A stretch of 64,000 nucleotides of DNA from Strigamia acuminata. Its lineage: Eukaryota; Arthropoda; Chilopoda; Geophilomorpha; Linotaeniidae. The notes below the pieces were generated by a model that did no database searches, had not been told where the DNA came from, and saw only the letters and a list, made by a program, of their open reading frames with translations. Positions 24,265 to 37,108 of the stretch are shown here, one piece after another. The stretch covers positions 10,099,060 to 10,163,059 of the forward strand of contig OX442314.1 in assembly GCA_949358305.1 (NCBI GenBank). Reading direction: 5' to 3'. Positions within the stretch are counted from its first letter, which is position 1. Each line of letters opens with the position of its first letter. The position numbers were made by a program, and so were the translations under genes.

Positions 24265-24760
24265 AAAATCAATATTGGAATTGTTTTATGGGAAAGATGT
24301 GGATAATGATTGGGGGAATGGGGAAGTGGTTTTTAATGATGGTGGCAATGGGAAAATGATGTTTTGACAATGGAAAAAAATGGAAAAAATGGAAAAAGTG
24401 ATGTTTTAACAATGGGAAAAGTGGGGAAAATGGAAAAAATGAGGTTTCAACAGTGAGAAAAATTGGCAAAGTGGAAAAAATGATTTTTTAACAATGAGAA
24501 AAATGGCGGAAATGGAAAAAATTGAAAAATGGAAAAAAACAATGTTTTAACATTGGAAAAAATGGAAAAAATAATGTTTCAACAATGGAAAAATTGGAAA
24601 TATGGAAAAAAATAATGTTTTAATAATGGAAAAAATTGAAAAATGGAAAAAAAATAATGTTTCAACAGTGGAAAAAATGGAAAAATTGATGTTTCAATAA
24701 TGACAAAAGTGGAAAAATGGATTAAAAACCATTAACAAAATAGAAAACATGTACAGCAAT
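24265..24760. repeat. Degenerate aatggaaaaa array upstream of HLX
   Basis: Irregular repeats of aatggaaaaa and aatgatgtttcaacaatgg words directly 5' of the HLX start. No coding sequence. The HLX promoter or 5'UTR must lie within or beyond it. Confidence 0.8.
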
Positions 24761-25559
24761 ATCAGAAAAAGTGAGAAAAGTGGAAAAACAAACTTCAAAC
24801 CGGTTAAAAATGGAAAACATTTTTTAAAAAAATAAAAAAACATGAAAAACATGAAAAATACACATCATTGAGATATTAAAAACAAAAAAATGAGATATAA
24901 ACATCCAAAACAAAACAAAACAAAACACAAAGCAATCAAAACCACTAAAAACAAACCAACAAACACCAAACACATTAAAAAAAAACATTTAATCAACCAA
25001 AAAACTCACAAATCTCTTATTTACTGACCTAGTGAATAAAAACGAATATTAGCATGCAATACTAACCCAATACTAAATTACTAACCCATATACAGACGCA
25101 AAAAGAACCCACACCCTAGTCACTTCACTTTTCCCTAAATTGGCACACAAGTGTGTCTAATTTACTTTAGACTTGTCATAAAATGATAAAACCCAACTTA
25201 ACTGATAACACTGAGTACTATAGTAGCTTTTGACTTGACAATTCCCACCAGATGGGCCCAATACAATCAAGTGATTGCTTTGCTGGACCCATCTAGTCCC
25301 GATTAAATTCTACACAATCTCAATCTCGAAAAATAAAACGGTTCTCACCGATTGACATTTATTGAAGTCACAAACAACCGCCATCTTGTAATCCAAGAAG
25401 CCAAAACAACAAAGCGTACCAAAGTGTCTTTGTAATTAAACACCCGGACAAATCTTCAATGACAATTCCACGAAATCAATCTCAAGCACTGACCTCGAAC
25501 TGACCTGCAAAACAATAGCAGAAAAATACACATTTGCCCTTTAACTCCCACCAAAAAAA

Positions 25560-26130
25560 AAACAATAGATAAAAAAATTAATAAAAAATAAACGACAAAA
25601 TAATCAACAAAAATAAGAAAAAACAACAAAATAACCAACAAAAAACAAGAAAATACAACAAAAAACAACAAAAATCAGCAAAAAACAACAAAAATTAACA
25701 AAAAACAACAAAAAATAACAAAAAACAACAAAACACAACAAAAAACAACAAAAAACAACAAAAAACAACAACCAAACAACAAAAATCAGAAAAAAACAAC
25801 AAAATAATCAACAAAAAACAAAACAACAAAATAATCAACAAAAAACAAAACAACAAAAATAACAAAAAACAACAAAAATAACAAAAAACAATAAAAAACA
25901 AGTAAATACAACAAAAATCAACAAAAATCAACAAAAAACAACAAAACACAACAAAAAAACAACAAAAACAAAAACCAAACAACAAAAATCAAAAAAAAAA
26001 CGAAATAATCAACAAAAAACAAAACAACAAAAATAACAAAAACAACAAAAAACAACAACAAAAAAACAACGAAAAACAACAAAAAACAACAAAAATCAGA
26101 AGAAAAAAAGAAAATAACCAACAAAAAACA
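25560..26130. repeat. 10-bp aaaaacaaca array
   Basis: Long run of the decamer aaaaacaaca and near variants, an almost G-free strand of more than 500 bp. Minus-strand open frames of Phe/Leu/Cys/Val residues are artefacts of this composition. Confidence 0.95.
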
Positions 26131-26169
26131 AAAACAACAAAAAACACCTAAACCAACCAATAAAAAAAT

Positions 26170-26945
26170 AAAAATCCAAAACTAAACCCCAAATATTTTT
26201 TTTTTTCAAAAACATTACACAACCGAGTTGACATTGACAGTGTCGCACTCGTCGTCGGCCGCGATTGGTGGAAAGCGACGCGAAGGACCTCCCAATTCGC
26301 GTTGAGACTTGTAAACAATTTTTCTTTTTCTCGCCTCGAATCAAATGTTGTTTTGTTTTTGTTTTCGACTCGCTATCACGAAGCATTCGATGAAGGATTC
26401 GCACGAGGCAGCAAGCCCCTGCTGGGGGTCTGCGGGGGTGGTGAAAACATTCCCCCCGTTGGCCGTTTGGCCGTTTCTAATGGTCAAACAAGGTAGATTA
26501 CAAGCTGGCATTGTGTCTTTGTTGGTTCTTTGAGCACGCCGCTAGTGGCGTGCTAGTGTTGACACATTAGTGGCACAATGACCTTTGCCAGGGCGCTATT
26601 GTGGACACCGTTAGTGGACAGTGATTGCTGCTGCAAATTGGTGGATCTTTACATCTTTTATTGTTGTAAGTGGATGGCAATCAGCGACAGATGTGTGAAG
26701 AGTTGAACAAGGTAATTGTAGTTGGATTGGATGCTTGAAAATGATTGCGATGTCAATGTGTTTCTTTATTTGCTGGGTTTTTGTTGGGTTTCTGATGGAT
26801 TTTTTGGTTGTTTTGTGGGGGTTTTTTGATGGAAATTGGGGGGTTTGGGGTTATTTTGGTGCTGGAGATGGTTTTTTGAGGTGGTTGGTGGGAGAATTGA
26901 TGGGTTTTTTTTATTATTTCACGAGGGTTGAGTGGAGTTTGGATG
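26170..26945. other. Non-repetitive island between arrays
   Basis: A more balanced, CpG-containing stretch (26220-26520) followed by repeated ctagtggcgtg/ttagtggac words around 26540-26620. No gene recognised. Its position suggests it could be a distal HLX control region or an unmapped 5' exon. Confidence 0.3.
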
Positions 26946-26949
26946 TGGT

Positions 26950-27760
26950 TTGGGGAAAAGATGGATTTTGAAGGGAATTGGAAGTGAAAAAATGAATTTT
27001 GAAAGGAATTGAAAGTGAAAAAATGAATTTTGACAAAAGTAAAAGTAAAAAAATTCATTTGACAAAATTTAAAGTGAAAAAATAAATTTTGACAAAATTT
27101 AAAGTGAAAAATAAATTTTGACAAAATTTAAAGTGAAAAAATTAATTTTGACAAAATTGAAAGTGAAAAAATGAATTTTGACAAAATTGAAAATGAAAAA
27201 TAAATTTTGACAAAATTGAAAGTGAAAAAATGAATTTTTACAAAATTGAAAGTGAAAAATTAATTTGGACAAAATTGAAAGTGAAAAAATGAATTTTGAC
27301 AAAATTGAAAGTGAAAAAATGAATTTTTACAAAATTGAAAATGAAAAAATGAATTTTGACAAAATTTAAAGTGAAAAAAATGATTTTTGACAAAATTTAA
27401 AGTGAAAAAATGAATTTTGACAAAATTGAAAATAAAAAAATGAATTTTTACAAAATTGAAAGTGAAAAAAAATGAATTTTGACAAAATTTAAAGTGAAAA
27501 AAAAAGAATTCTGATAAAATTTAAAGTGAAAAAATGATTTTTGACAACATTAAAATTGAAAAAATTCATTTTGACAAAAGTAAAAGTAAAAAAATTCATT
27601 TGACAAAATTAAAAGTGAAAAAATTCATTTTGACAAAAATAAGTAAAAAAAAAATTAATTTAAAAAAAATTAAAAGTTAAAAAATTTTTTTTTGACAAAA
27701 TTAAAAGTGAAAAAATTCATTTTGACAAAACTGAAAGTGAAAAAAAACTCCAAAAATCCA
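26950..27760. repeat. ~30-bp tandem array
   Basis: About 25 units of 30 bp containing acaaaattgaaagtgaaaaa and atgaattttg, with small indels. Confidence 0.95.
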
Positions 27761-27779
27761 AAAACCAAAGAACAATTTT

Positions 27780-28565
27780 TTGAATTACGACACGTTTTGC
27801 CTGACTAATGTGCTGTTGACAACCCTTGACTTTAGCCACTCCCAAATGTCCTATCGGTCAAGCTGTCTCAAGTTAACCTTTGAAGTCGTCCGTGTCGCCA
27901 AACCGTCCTCAATGCGCCGTGTGGGGTTGGCACCCAGAGATGCGCCAGTTCCCATGTGTCCTTCACCGTGTCCAATCGTGGAACCCACACAAATTCCACC
28001 CCCGCATTCACTAACAGTCGGGGGCACGGGCACCAATCTAGCACTCAACCGTGATAACTACAAACTATAAACCATTTAACTCCTGCAATAAACATAATTA
28101 CTCATCAAAATGATAAGAAAATTGACAAACAAATAGAAAAAACTCACAAAACGACTTCTTCGATCATTTTTTGACATTTTCTTTCCATCTTTAAGCAGAT
28201 TTTAAAGGAATAAATTTAAAATTTATTAATTTATAATTTAATTACTATATAGTTTAAAATTGTATCATCAGATGGCGCCACCGCACAACCATGATGGAAT
28301 CTCGATTCAACCCACTGAAAGGTCAAATAAAATGGCCTAACCTGAACACACTTTGTAATCATTGTTAAATCTTTAAATCCATAGCTTTCACTCGTAGACT
28401 TCGGTCACATTTTAGAAAGCTTGACCCGTTCACTCGAGAGAATCGGAGCGTTATTAATCAGTGAAATTGTGTTTATTCAGTGTAACAAAAGTGTACTGGA
28501 AATAACACTGTACAAAATGTTACAAAAGTGTGTAAATAAATGATTTGTAGTTGCATATATAAAAT
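27780..28565. other. No gene recognised
   Basis: Unique sequence between two arrays, with an open stretch at 27780-28070 that has no recognisable domain and no clear splice or promoter context. agatggcgcc occurs near 28271. Confidence 0.3.
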
Positions 28566-28569
28566 CATA

Positions 28570-29095
28570 AAATGTATTTAATTTCGAATACATTTTGATA
28601 TCATTTTTTAATCACAAATCACATTTTGGATAACAAAATCACATTCTGATACACTAAATCACATTTTGGTTCACAAAAACACATTTTGGTTCACAAAAAC
28701 ACATTTTGGTTCACAAAAACACATTTTGGTTTACAAAAACACATTTTGGTTCACAAAAACACATTTTGATACATATAATCACATTTTGATACATAAAATC
28801 ACATTTTGATAAATAAAATCACACTTTGATACATAAAATCACATTTTGATACATAAAATCACACTTTGATACATAAAATCACATTTTGATACATAAAATC
28901 ACATTTTGATATACAAAATAATATTTTGATACACAAAATCACATTTTGATATACAAAATAATATTTTGATACACTAAATCACATTTTGATACACTAAATC
29001 ACATTTTGATACACTAAATCAGATTTTGATACACTAAATCACATTTTGATACACTAAATCAGATTTTGAGAGACAGAATCACATTTTAAAATAAA
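28570..29095. repeat. 20-bp tandem array before the secreted-protein cluster
   Basis: About 24 units of 20 bp, acattttgatacataaaatc and variants (acattttggttcacaaaaac in the first part). It ends about 135 bp before the TATA-like box of the first cluster gene. Confidence 0.95.
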
Positions 29096-29230
29096 AAAAA
29101 CGTTTAATTGAAAACAAAAACTGTCTTCTCTGAAATACATTCAGGTGAGGTCACTTCCGTGACCTGGATTCGTTTTGGCCAATCCCCGCCAGGGGTCGCT
29201 CCAACGAAAACGATTACGTCCACTTCCAGC

Positions 29231-29310
29231 TTTAAAAAGGAAATTTCTCGGGTCAAGAGACATTCCCCAACGTTTTTCCAACCATTTTACACGCGAAAAA
29301 GTAAGTTCGT
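29231..29310 (+). promoter_or_regulatory. TATA-like box and 5'UTR exon of cluster gene 1
   Basis: tttaaaaagg at 29231-29240 is followed about 70 bp later by a GTAAGT donor (from about 29301). A ttttcag acceptor precedes the start codon by 12 bases, so the 5'UTR is interrupted by an intron. Confidence 0.5.
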
Positions 29311-29381
29311 ACAACGTTTTTTTCTTCCTTTCTATTTTTTATTTCTATTTAAAAATTCGAAATTTTCAGTCAAAATCCAAA

Positions 29382-30755
29382 ATGGATTTCTGGACTCGCT
29401 TGCTCATCGCCGGAACTCTTTTATCCCGATTACAATTCCCAATACATTCTTTCAATTCCAACCATCGCATGCCGGGATGGTCGCCTTGGATCGGCCGAAG
29501 TTTGGTGCTCAAACACCCGTTAGTTTCACCGACACCGACCACAGATGCACAAATCGAAACCGAAACACCGCCCGCGCCAACAGTCGTCACGGGAGCGCCG
29601 TTACCGCAGTTTTCGCCCGTGTCGCATTTGGGCGTCCCCGTATACGTCCAACCGATGCAGCATCGAGTTGGGGTCATCGCACCGCCATGGTTCGTCAAGG
29701 GGCCCCCCGTCGCGACCCCGCAAGTGTCAAGGACGTCCAAGTCGTTTTTGGAAAAGGCGATTACGTTTTTGCCGAGTTTGTTGAATTTGTTCGGGTTCGG
29801 AGCCCCCGCGACCAATCCGAAATCGAAAGCGGCTTTTGACGAACTGTTTAGGATGTTCGGCATCGAGTCGAGTAGTGTCGGGGTGCTGGCAATGAATTTG
29901 CTCGTTTTTGTGGCCGAAAAGGTGAAAAGATTAAATTTTTTTTTAATTTTTAATTTAATTTTATTTATTTTGTTAGATTGCTGGTCGGTTTTTGCCGTCG
30001 GATGGGAATGATGTGGCGGAAGGTCGAGGGTTTGGTCGAAATAAATTGTTTGGTTTGAATTTACCATCGCAAGAAAAGGTGAGTTTGATATTTTGAGATT
30101 TTGTGACGTCACAAGTCGCTGGTAATGCACAATGAGGTTGTACGTAATTAAATGTTTGTTTTTAAGGAATTTAATGTCGTTTTAGAATGTTTTAAACGTT
30201 TTTTTTTGGGAATAATAAGCACTGTATGTTGATATTTTTCGCTTATTTATTGAAATTGGGTGTTTTTGGCGAATTGTGACGTCATAGGATCTCATTGGAT
30301 AGGAGTTAATCGCTGGATGGCGCGGAAGAGAGTTAAATTTTGATTCTTCAGGAATAAATAGATTTTTAATTTTCTTTTTTTAGATTTCTGCGATTACAAA
30401 TGCGCTTGCTGATAACCAATTGACTGAGAAAGTGATGCACAATATGGAGATGATGAATGGGAACAAAACCGCCTGTCAACAGAAACTCGTTTGCAAATTA
30501 TCGCCGTTTGTTAAAGGAATGCAGAGCTATCTTTTCAACCGCCATGTCAATCAACATCAGGACAATGAAATCAAGTAAAAAAAAAATTTAAATTTTAAAA
30601 AAACAATTCAAATAAGATTTATTTATTTATTTATTTTTATTTTTAGTTTATCGGGGTCCTGGACGAGTCGTTTATACAATTCATTGCCGTCGTTATTCGA
30701 TTTCAAAACGACGAGTAACAGTTGCGATTTACGATTTCCTCAGTGTATATATTAG
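29382..30755 (+). CDS. Secreted cysteine-pair protein 1 (DM4/12-like cluster)
   Basis: Four exons, 29382-29921, 29977-30078, 30384-30574 and 30647-30755, give 313 residues. The N-terminus MDFWTRLLIAGTLLSRL is signal-peptide-like. It is followed by a Pro/Thr-rich segment and a hydrophobic stretch near residues 140-180 (FLPSLLNLFGFG, GVLAMNLLVFVAE). The C-terminal part has C-x5-C at 245/251 (CQQKLVC) and C-x6-C at 304/311 (CDLRFPQC). These two pairs and a phase-2 intron between them are shared with the next four genes. The pattern resembles the arthropod DM4/12 domain (inference); unlike genes 3-5, the second cysteine is followed by Lys rather than Glu. AATAAA at about 30926. Exported or membrane-associated; function unknown. 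TGACGTCA palindromes sit in the introns at 30104 and 30277. Confidence 0.75.
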
Positions 30756-31962
30756 GAACGAAACCTAGAGAGCGAAACTTAAAATTCTGTCACGTGATGC
30801 TTAGTTTGGTTTTACGACCATTAGAGGGCGAAGTGTGGGTACCATTATTTTGTAAATAGATTTTTGTTATTTATTTATTTGTTTTATTTTATTTTATTCA
30901 TACTTTCTGTGTATTATTTTTCTGAAATAAATCATTTCAACCGAAAAAAGTGCAAATTATTTTTAAAAAATTAAAAAAAAATTAATAAAACCCAATAAGA
31001 TAATTAAGAAAAATCATTTTTAGAATAAAATAAAAATCTCATTGCATTTTTTATCATTTATATATTGGAATTTTGAATCTACTCATTGTATAACTGCACA
31101 GTACAGGGCACCATGCATGGTGCTTTAGGCCAATTCAGTTATTTCCTGTTTTCAACTGTTGTGTAATGGCTAATTGTCTTTTCACAGTTCATCTTATAAG
31201 TCATATTTTAATTACGATAAGTTGACTTATGAAGTGACAAATTTCTAACGACAAAATTTCTAATGATAAGATGCTAGGTTAGATTAGGTTTGGATTAGAC
31301 ATTTTGTCATTCGACATTTCGGCTTTGACATTCAGAAAATCCACCTTCGACCACGAAAATCGAAGAATCCGTTCATCAAAGACGGGAAAGTCGTGGGAAG
31401 AAACTAAAAAGAGAAGAAAACGGTCAAAATATGTGGCGGCGACATCGTAAAGTCGAAGAAATTCACTTACGAGAGTTGCTGCACATGTCGAGACATGAAA
31501 CATATCTAAACTTTCTTTGATTTTAGTTTAACAGTAGATGCTTATTGTTTCATGTATAATCCAACATAAACTATTAAATTAATCGTTCCAGCTAGCATGA
31601 AAATTGAAATAACAAGCATGTGCACTATTAATCTACCCAACACAAAATGATATATCTTTTTCTGAATATGGTTTTTCATCCAAATAATCGACAACTGTCA
31701 TTTCACTTTAAATGCAAGTTCAAATCATTTCCTTTTCATCTCACTGACTTCTCTCATAAAAAAGAAAAATCCTAATTACAGTGTGCACTTGACATCTTTT
31801 CACGCTCTACAACATATATCCCAAAATTAATGGATTTATTTTCTTTCTCTTATTCCTTTCTCCACAATTAACCAAGACATTATAATTGCTTATACTAAGT
31901 AAGGTCACACTTCCACCAAGTGGACACTCATTCACAATACACCTGCACACCAACAAGTAAAC
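30756..31962. other. Intergenic, no gene recognised
   Basis: AT-rich spacer between cluster genes 1 and 2. 31210-31320 contains repeated gacaaaatttcta / gacattt words of a possible small element. Nothing else is supported. Confidence 0.4.
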
Positions 31963-32765
31963 ATGAAGGTAAGATTTACAACAAAAAAACAAATTGTATG
32001 CTTAAGACCACACAATACAAGTGAAACCAAACTACTTCCGTCACATTTTCGTTTGGAATCATTCGTGCCTAAAGAAAATTTCACTTAAAAAAAAAAAAAA
32101 AAAAAAAATTAATGCATTTTGTTTCATATACAAACAGGTTTTGCTTCAGTTTTTACATCTTTTATTTCTTCTCGATGTGTGTGCTGCTTCTGCTTTCTGG
32201 AAAAGCAAACAAAATCAAACAACAAAGACTAAATCACATGACTACAACAATACCACCCATTTTTCCCAGTCAATGCTGAGAATGAAACGAAATTCTATGA
32301 TGGCTTCTAGTTTTGGGAGCAACTTGTATCCAATATTAGATGCAAGTGTGACCATTTTGAGTTTTGCTGCTTTTGCCAGTCTCTTCACGATGGCCATATC
32401 CAGATTCATCATGAATAGGCCTTCGAGTAACACTGGTGGTACTGGTGGCACTGGCTCTGGTGGTTTACTGGGCAGTATTGTATCATTGGGTCAAAGGAAA
32501 GAGGTGAATAGCACTGATAGTAATGATGACGTCATGAAGATTCTCAATAAGGCCGACAGAGCGTGCATTGAGTGGCGAAAATGCATGAAAAAGAATTTTT
32601 ACGCGAATAAAAATAAAATCAGTCCACAGGTGGGTTCATTTCGGGTGGAAGATAATTTAAAAAAATTTAAATGATCGATTTATTTCGTTTCAGGAGTGTC
32701 CGCGACGCCCACGTTCGTGTTCGCTGAACGAAGCGCTTCAACCACCGAAACCGAAAACCCGATGA
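31963..32765 (+). CDS. Secreted/membrane cysteine-pair protein 2 (cluster, divergent member)
   Basis: Exon 1 is only ATG AAG (31963-31968) followed by GTAAGA. Exons 32138-32629 and 32694-32765 complete 189 residues. Joining exon 1 to the caaacag acceptor gives MKVLLQFLHLLFLLDVCAAS, a clean signal peptide, which is why I chose this start rather than an upstream methionine in the same frame as exon 2. Residues about 75-100 are strongly hydrophobic (ILSFAAFASLFTMAI), a likely membrane segment, followed by a Gly/Thr/Ser-rich linker. The C-terminus keeps C-x5-C (145/151) and C-x6-C (168/175), but the spacing between the pairs is far shorter than in its neighbours. Divergent or shortened paralogue; function unknown. 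Confidence 0.7.
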
Positions 32766-33526
32766 TGGAAAATTGAATTTTAAAAACTTTATAATTTATT
32801 TATTTATGTGTTATTTATTAATTATTACCGTTATTTATTAAAATTGTTTCTTAAGTTTTTTAAAAAAAATGTTTTATGAGTAAATTACGAGATAAAACCG
32901 AGAGAAAACTCGTTAGGTTTAGATGGGTAGGCCCAAAACGCGGAATAAAAAACGAAATTTAATGTTTTTGATCGCTATTTCCTTTGTGTAACGAATTAAG
33001 AGATTAAACCAGCTATTAAAAACGAATTTTATTCTATTCTCGTGTGATTTTAATACGATTAAATTAGGAAATTGACCCCTAGAATCCGAGGTTTCGTGTT
33101 GACACAACTTTCGATTCGCATAAAACACGTGCAAAACTCCATTTTATTTTATTTATTTAATTTATTTAATTTCCAACATCAGAAACGTGTAATTCAATGT
33201 TTAATCATTCATAAAAAGGCTTATTTGCAAGACGGAAGGAAGTCGTAGTCAATAAATTAACTATTACTGCATACAATGAGTCATTTAGTTGTTACAGCGA
33301 ACTTGAACTCGATATAAGAGAATCAAGTGCACGAACTGGTTGATAGGAATTGATAAATCAGACGCGAAATCCGGATCGGCGACGAGTGAATGCGAAGTGG
33401 GCGTTTCCAATGGCGCAAGTTGCCAAGCAACGGCATCTAGCACATCTGGGTTCGCCTTGGTTGGCCGAGGATGACGGGCAGTGGGACGCAAGCGCATCAC
33501 CAGGTGGTGTCGGAAGCACGGAGATG
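32766..33526. other. Intergenic, no gene recognised
   Basis: AT-rich 3' flank, then a GC-richer stretch at 33360-33530 leading to the TATA-like box of gene 3. Overlapping short open frames on both strands there look non-coding. Confidence 0.4.
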
Positions 33527-33600
33527 TTATAAAGAGATCCGTACACGAATTTCTTCTCATTCTGCTCTTCCTGGCTCCCAAAAACTCATCAAACTTGAGG
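33527..33600 (+). promoter_or_regulatory. TATA box and 5'UTR exon of cluster gene 3
   Basis: ttataaag at 33527-33534. The 5'UTR exon ends cttgag followed by GTAAAT near 33600, and the intron closes with ttttag a few bases before the start codon. Confidence 0.6.
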
Positions 33601-33665
33601 TAAATTTATTTATTTATATATTTAAATTTGAATTAAATTTTTTTTGTTTGGTTTTTAGATTTATT

Positions 33666-35147
33666 ATGACATCTTACGTGAGTTTGTTGGGGTGTGTGGT
33701 TTTTGTCGTGGCGGTTGCGGTGCTGCCCGGCAGTGCACAGATGATGGAAGGGAGGAAATTCGCGACGAAAATGGAACCGATGGTGTCGAATGTGGCGGAT
33801 GCGATGCCGTCGCATTCGATGCCGATGCCGAAGCCGTCGGAGTCGATGAAAACACCGGCTTTTAGCTTCCAGACGTTGTTTAAGACGTTGTTTTCGATGT
33901 TTACGGGGAAAAATGACGGCGAATCGGCAACTAAACAGGTTTTGTGTGTCTCTTTAATGTGTTTTTTAAAGTGGTTTTTGGTGAATTTTTAGGGATTATT
34001 AGTGATTATTAGTAATTTTTAGTGATTTTAGTGTTTTTTAAGTGATTTTTAGTGAGTTTTGTTTTATTTTTAGTATGTTTCGCGTTTTTTAAATGATTTT
34101 TAGTGTTTATTTCGTAGGTTTTGTGTTTATTTTGTTGTTTTTTGTTGTAGTTTTGTCTGAAATTTGGTTTTCTTGGTTTTCTTGTGTTTTTCTTGGATTT
34201 TAAACAAAAAAATACTTTTAGTGATTTTTTTAAAAAGTGGTTAAAGTGATTTTTTAAAAAGTGATTTTAGTGATTTTTTTTAAAAAGTGATTTTAGTGAT
34301 TTTTAAAAAAAAAATAATTTTAGTGATTTTTGATGTTTATTTTGTATTTATTGTGTTTTTTTTTATTTTTACTTTAATTATTTCTATTTTTAAAAAAAAA
34401 AAAAAAAAAAAAAAAATTAACTTTCATTACTTTTTCCAGATTCTCAATCTCATCTTAAGCGTAATTGACACTTTAAAACAAAGTTTCACGAACCGGGCAA
34501 TGCAAGCGCGATCTCACGGGAGCAACAACATCGGAAGCGATGCGGTCGTAACCGGTCTCACATTTCTCAAGGTCAAATTCACTTCTAGTTACTACAACTC
34601 TCACCAAAAAAAAAAAATAAATAATCAAACCAAAAAAAAAAAACCATCTTATTATTTACATTTTAAAATTCTAACATAATAATTAATAACTATCATTTGC
34701 AGGCCTATGTCCGCAGCATGGCCGCCCACGACAACCTGTGCGTCCAAAAATTCCTCTGCGAAGCGAACAAAGAAGCGGTCGATCGAACCAACGACATCGG
34801 ACACTGGATTGGCACAGCAACAAGGTGAAGGACCCTCGAAATTGCTATTTGCAAAAATGATTTAATTCGACACCGTAGGGTGGAGACACGTTTCCAAGTT
34901 CAAAGTTAATGGCTTCACGCTCTTGTCTCTTCCGGGTTGTTGTTTATTTAATCGTTAGTGCACTTTTTACTCGCTAAAATGGTAATAATATTTTTATTTC
35001 TATTTTTTCTCGTCTAGTTCCGCCATTGGGTATTTGTTAGAACGATCCAAGGTCGCTACGGGCGACGTGATTGCGGATGCGAGTTGGAAAGGGCGACGAG
35101 GTGAAGACTGCGCCATTTTGTACGCAATGTGTTCGGACAATTTGTGA
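33666..35147 (+). CDS. Secreted cysteine-pair protein 3 (DM4/12-like cluster)
   Basis: Exons 33666-33938, 34440-34571, 34703-34824 and 35018-35147 give 218 residues. The signal peptide MTSYVSLLGCVVFVVAVAVL is followed by a Met/Pro-rich stretch, a hydrophobic FSFQTLFKTLFSMF segment and an amphipathic exon 2 (ILNLILSVIDTLKQSF). Exon 3 contains CVQKFLCEANKE (Cys148, Cys154). Exon 4 holds GYLLERSK, WKGRRGEDC and CAILYAMC (Cys207, Cys214). Exon lengths 122 (exon 3) and the phase-2 AG|T junction are the same as in gene 4, so the two are recent paralogues. The C-x5-C-E ... G-x-D-C-x6-C layout resembles DM4/12 proteins, whose function is unknown. Confidence 0.8.
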
Positions 35148-35579
35148 TGAAAAACGTCGAGAAAGCATCGAAAAAAATTGAAAAAACATCGAAAAATGAA
35201 TTTTAATCATGAAAGATTGTTTTTGAACGTTTTTATTTGATAAAAACCATTTATTTATTACTATATTTATCATTTTTTATCGATTTTTATTGATTTTTAT
35301 ACACGATTTTTGTACCCTTTTAATTTATAAATTCATTAAAATCAAATTACAAACTTACTTTTGTGTTTGTTTATTTATTTTATGAAATTATCGATTATTA
35401 TCGTAAAAAACTTGTTTTTTTGGGGGGATTTTTTATTTTATTAGTTTATGAACTGGGGATTTAAAAAATGAAAAAAAATGGCCAATAAAATTCGAGGAGT
35501 GGCCGTTTGACGTCTCTTCCTGTTAAAAACAAAGAACGCTAAGGGTCATTTAGTTCGTGACCCCTGCAAACGTGTTCTG

Positions 35580-35665
35580 TATAAGAAGGAAAGGAAAGCA
35601 AGTGCCGCATCATTTATCAGCGACATTTCATTGAGTCGCTGTGCAGCTTCATCAACACTCGGTGA
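35580..35665 (+). promoter_or_regulatory. TATA box and 5'UTR exon of cluster gene 4
   Basis: tataaga at 35580-35586. The 5'UTR ends aacactcg followed by GTGAGT near 35661, and the intron runs to tttcag ten bases before the start codon. Confidence 0.6.
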
Positions 35666-36204
35666 GTAGATTTTCAATGGTTTTCTTTATAGTTACGTAA
35701 TGGCGCTTTAAAATGGTGGCGATTTTTCGAGTTAAATTCGAGTTTTTTGGGAAATAATTTAATTTTCTTGGGAATTAAATTGTTAATTGAGGAAAAAAGG
35801 AGAAAATTGTTTTGGATTTCGAGGATTTTTGTTTACTTTTGCTTGTAAATATTAGTTCGGGAACTGAGAGACTCGAGTTGAAGTGAGGTCAGTGACCGCG
35901 ATCTTTTCTTCCGGTTACTTCCAGCTTTTCTTATGACCTTGACTTCTGGGAATGGCGAGGCCGTGGTCAATAGTGCATTAATAAAAGAAACCAGGGGTCC
36001 AGGAAATGCAAAAATAACTGATATTATACAATGATTGAGTCAATATTCGCAATGAAATATTTAGTTTTGAATTAAATTTCGATTTTTTTAAAAAAAAATT
36101 TGCATTTCCGATTTTACCATAGTTCGGGTTTTAGTGTTCGCTATGTTACTTGGATCGATCTGACGGAAAATTGTGTTTTATTTGTTATTTTCAGTTGGAA
36201 CGAC

Positions 36205-37108
36205 ATGAAATATTTAATCGCAGCATTTGTTTATGGCTTTTTATTAATCCAAGCATCGACGCAAGATGTAAGCAATGAAAATTCGGTGCAGAATCAAATG
36301 TTTTCGTCGAAGCCTTTTAGTGGCAGCACGAAAGAGAACTCGCTCGATTCTGACGAGTTAGATCCGGGATCCAAATCGCCCTTCACTTGGGGAACTCTAT
36401 GGTCGACTTTGCTCGGGTTCTTCAGAGGAAAAAGTGATGGCTCTGGAACCAAACAAGTCAGTAAAATAAAAATAACTTTGAAAAGAAATTTATTTAAATT
36501 TAAATTTAAATTTTTCAGTTAGTAAACTTCATGTTGTCAGTGTTGGACATGTTTAAACAGTATTTCATGCAACGATCAGCGCAATCCCGTGGTGCAATAG
36601 GAATTGGGCGGGTTGGAAGTGACGCAGCGAGTGCCATTTTAACTATGGTGAAGGTATGTTATCAGCGCCGCTTAGATTGGCTGCGGCGGTTATTGTCAAC
36701 AGGCTCAGCGCCGCGCAGTGATAAAAACTTAAATTAAAAATTACAAATGGCCGTTGTTTCTTTGTTTGATTTTTAGGGCTATATTAAATCATCTTCTGCT
36801 CGAGACGAGGGCTGTATGCAGCGTTATTTATGTGAAGTTAATCAAGAAGTTGTGAAGGATGCTCGTGAGATTGGTTACATAATTGGGAAAGCTGGCAGGT
36901 AAAATATATAAAATGAAACAAATGTGAAATACCAATAAAATATATCAAACTAATTTTCTATATATTTTTTTAAAAATCTAGTTCTGTTATCAGCTATTTG
37001 TTGGAACGATCACGCTCAGCTCCCTACGATGCAAATTACAATGCAAGTAGACGAGGATTGGACGGAGACAACTGTGAAACACTTAGTTATGATTGCAATG
37101 AAACTTAA
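36205..37108 (+). CDS. Secreted cysteine-pair protein 4 (DM4/12-like cluster)
   Basis: Exons 36205-36456, 36519-36653, 36777-36898 and 36982-37108 give 211 residues. Signal peptide MKYLIAAFVYGFLLIQAS, then an acidic Ser-rich stretch, SPFTWGTLWSTLLGFFRGK, an amphipathic exon 2 (LVNFMLSVLDMFKQYF), CMQRYLCEVNQE in exon 3 (Cys142, Cys148) and SYLLERSRS...GLDGDNCETLSYDC in exon 4 (Cys201, Cys208). Exon structure and phases equal those of gene 3, and all exons align residue by residue with it. Likely exported; paired cysteines suggest two disulfides. Function not known. Confidence 0.8.

Noticed and set aside
25456-26160. Minus-strand hydrophobic Phe/Leu/Cys/Val proteins that could look like membrane proteins
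   Set aside because: They are translations of the A/C-only decamer array aaaaacaaca, and overlapping versions appear in more than one frame.
29366-30130. 254-residue minus-strand open frame over cluster gene 1
   Set aside because: The plus strand has a signal peptide, matching splice phases and the shared cysteine layout; the minus frame runs through introns.
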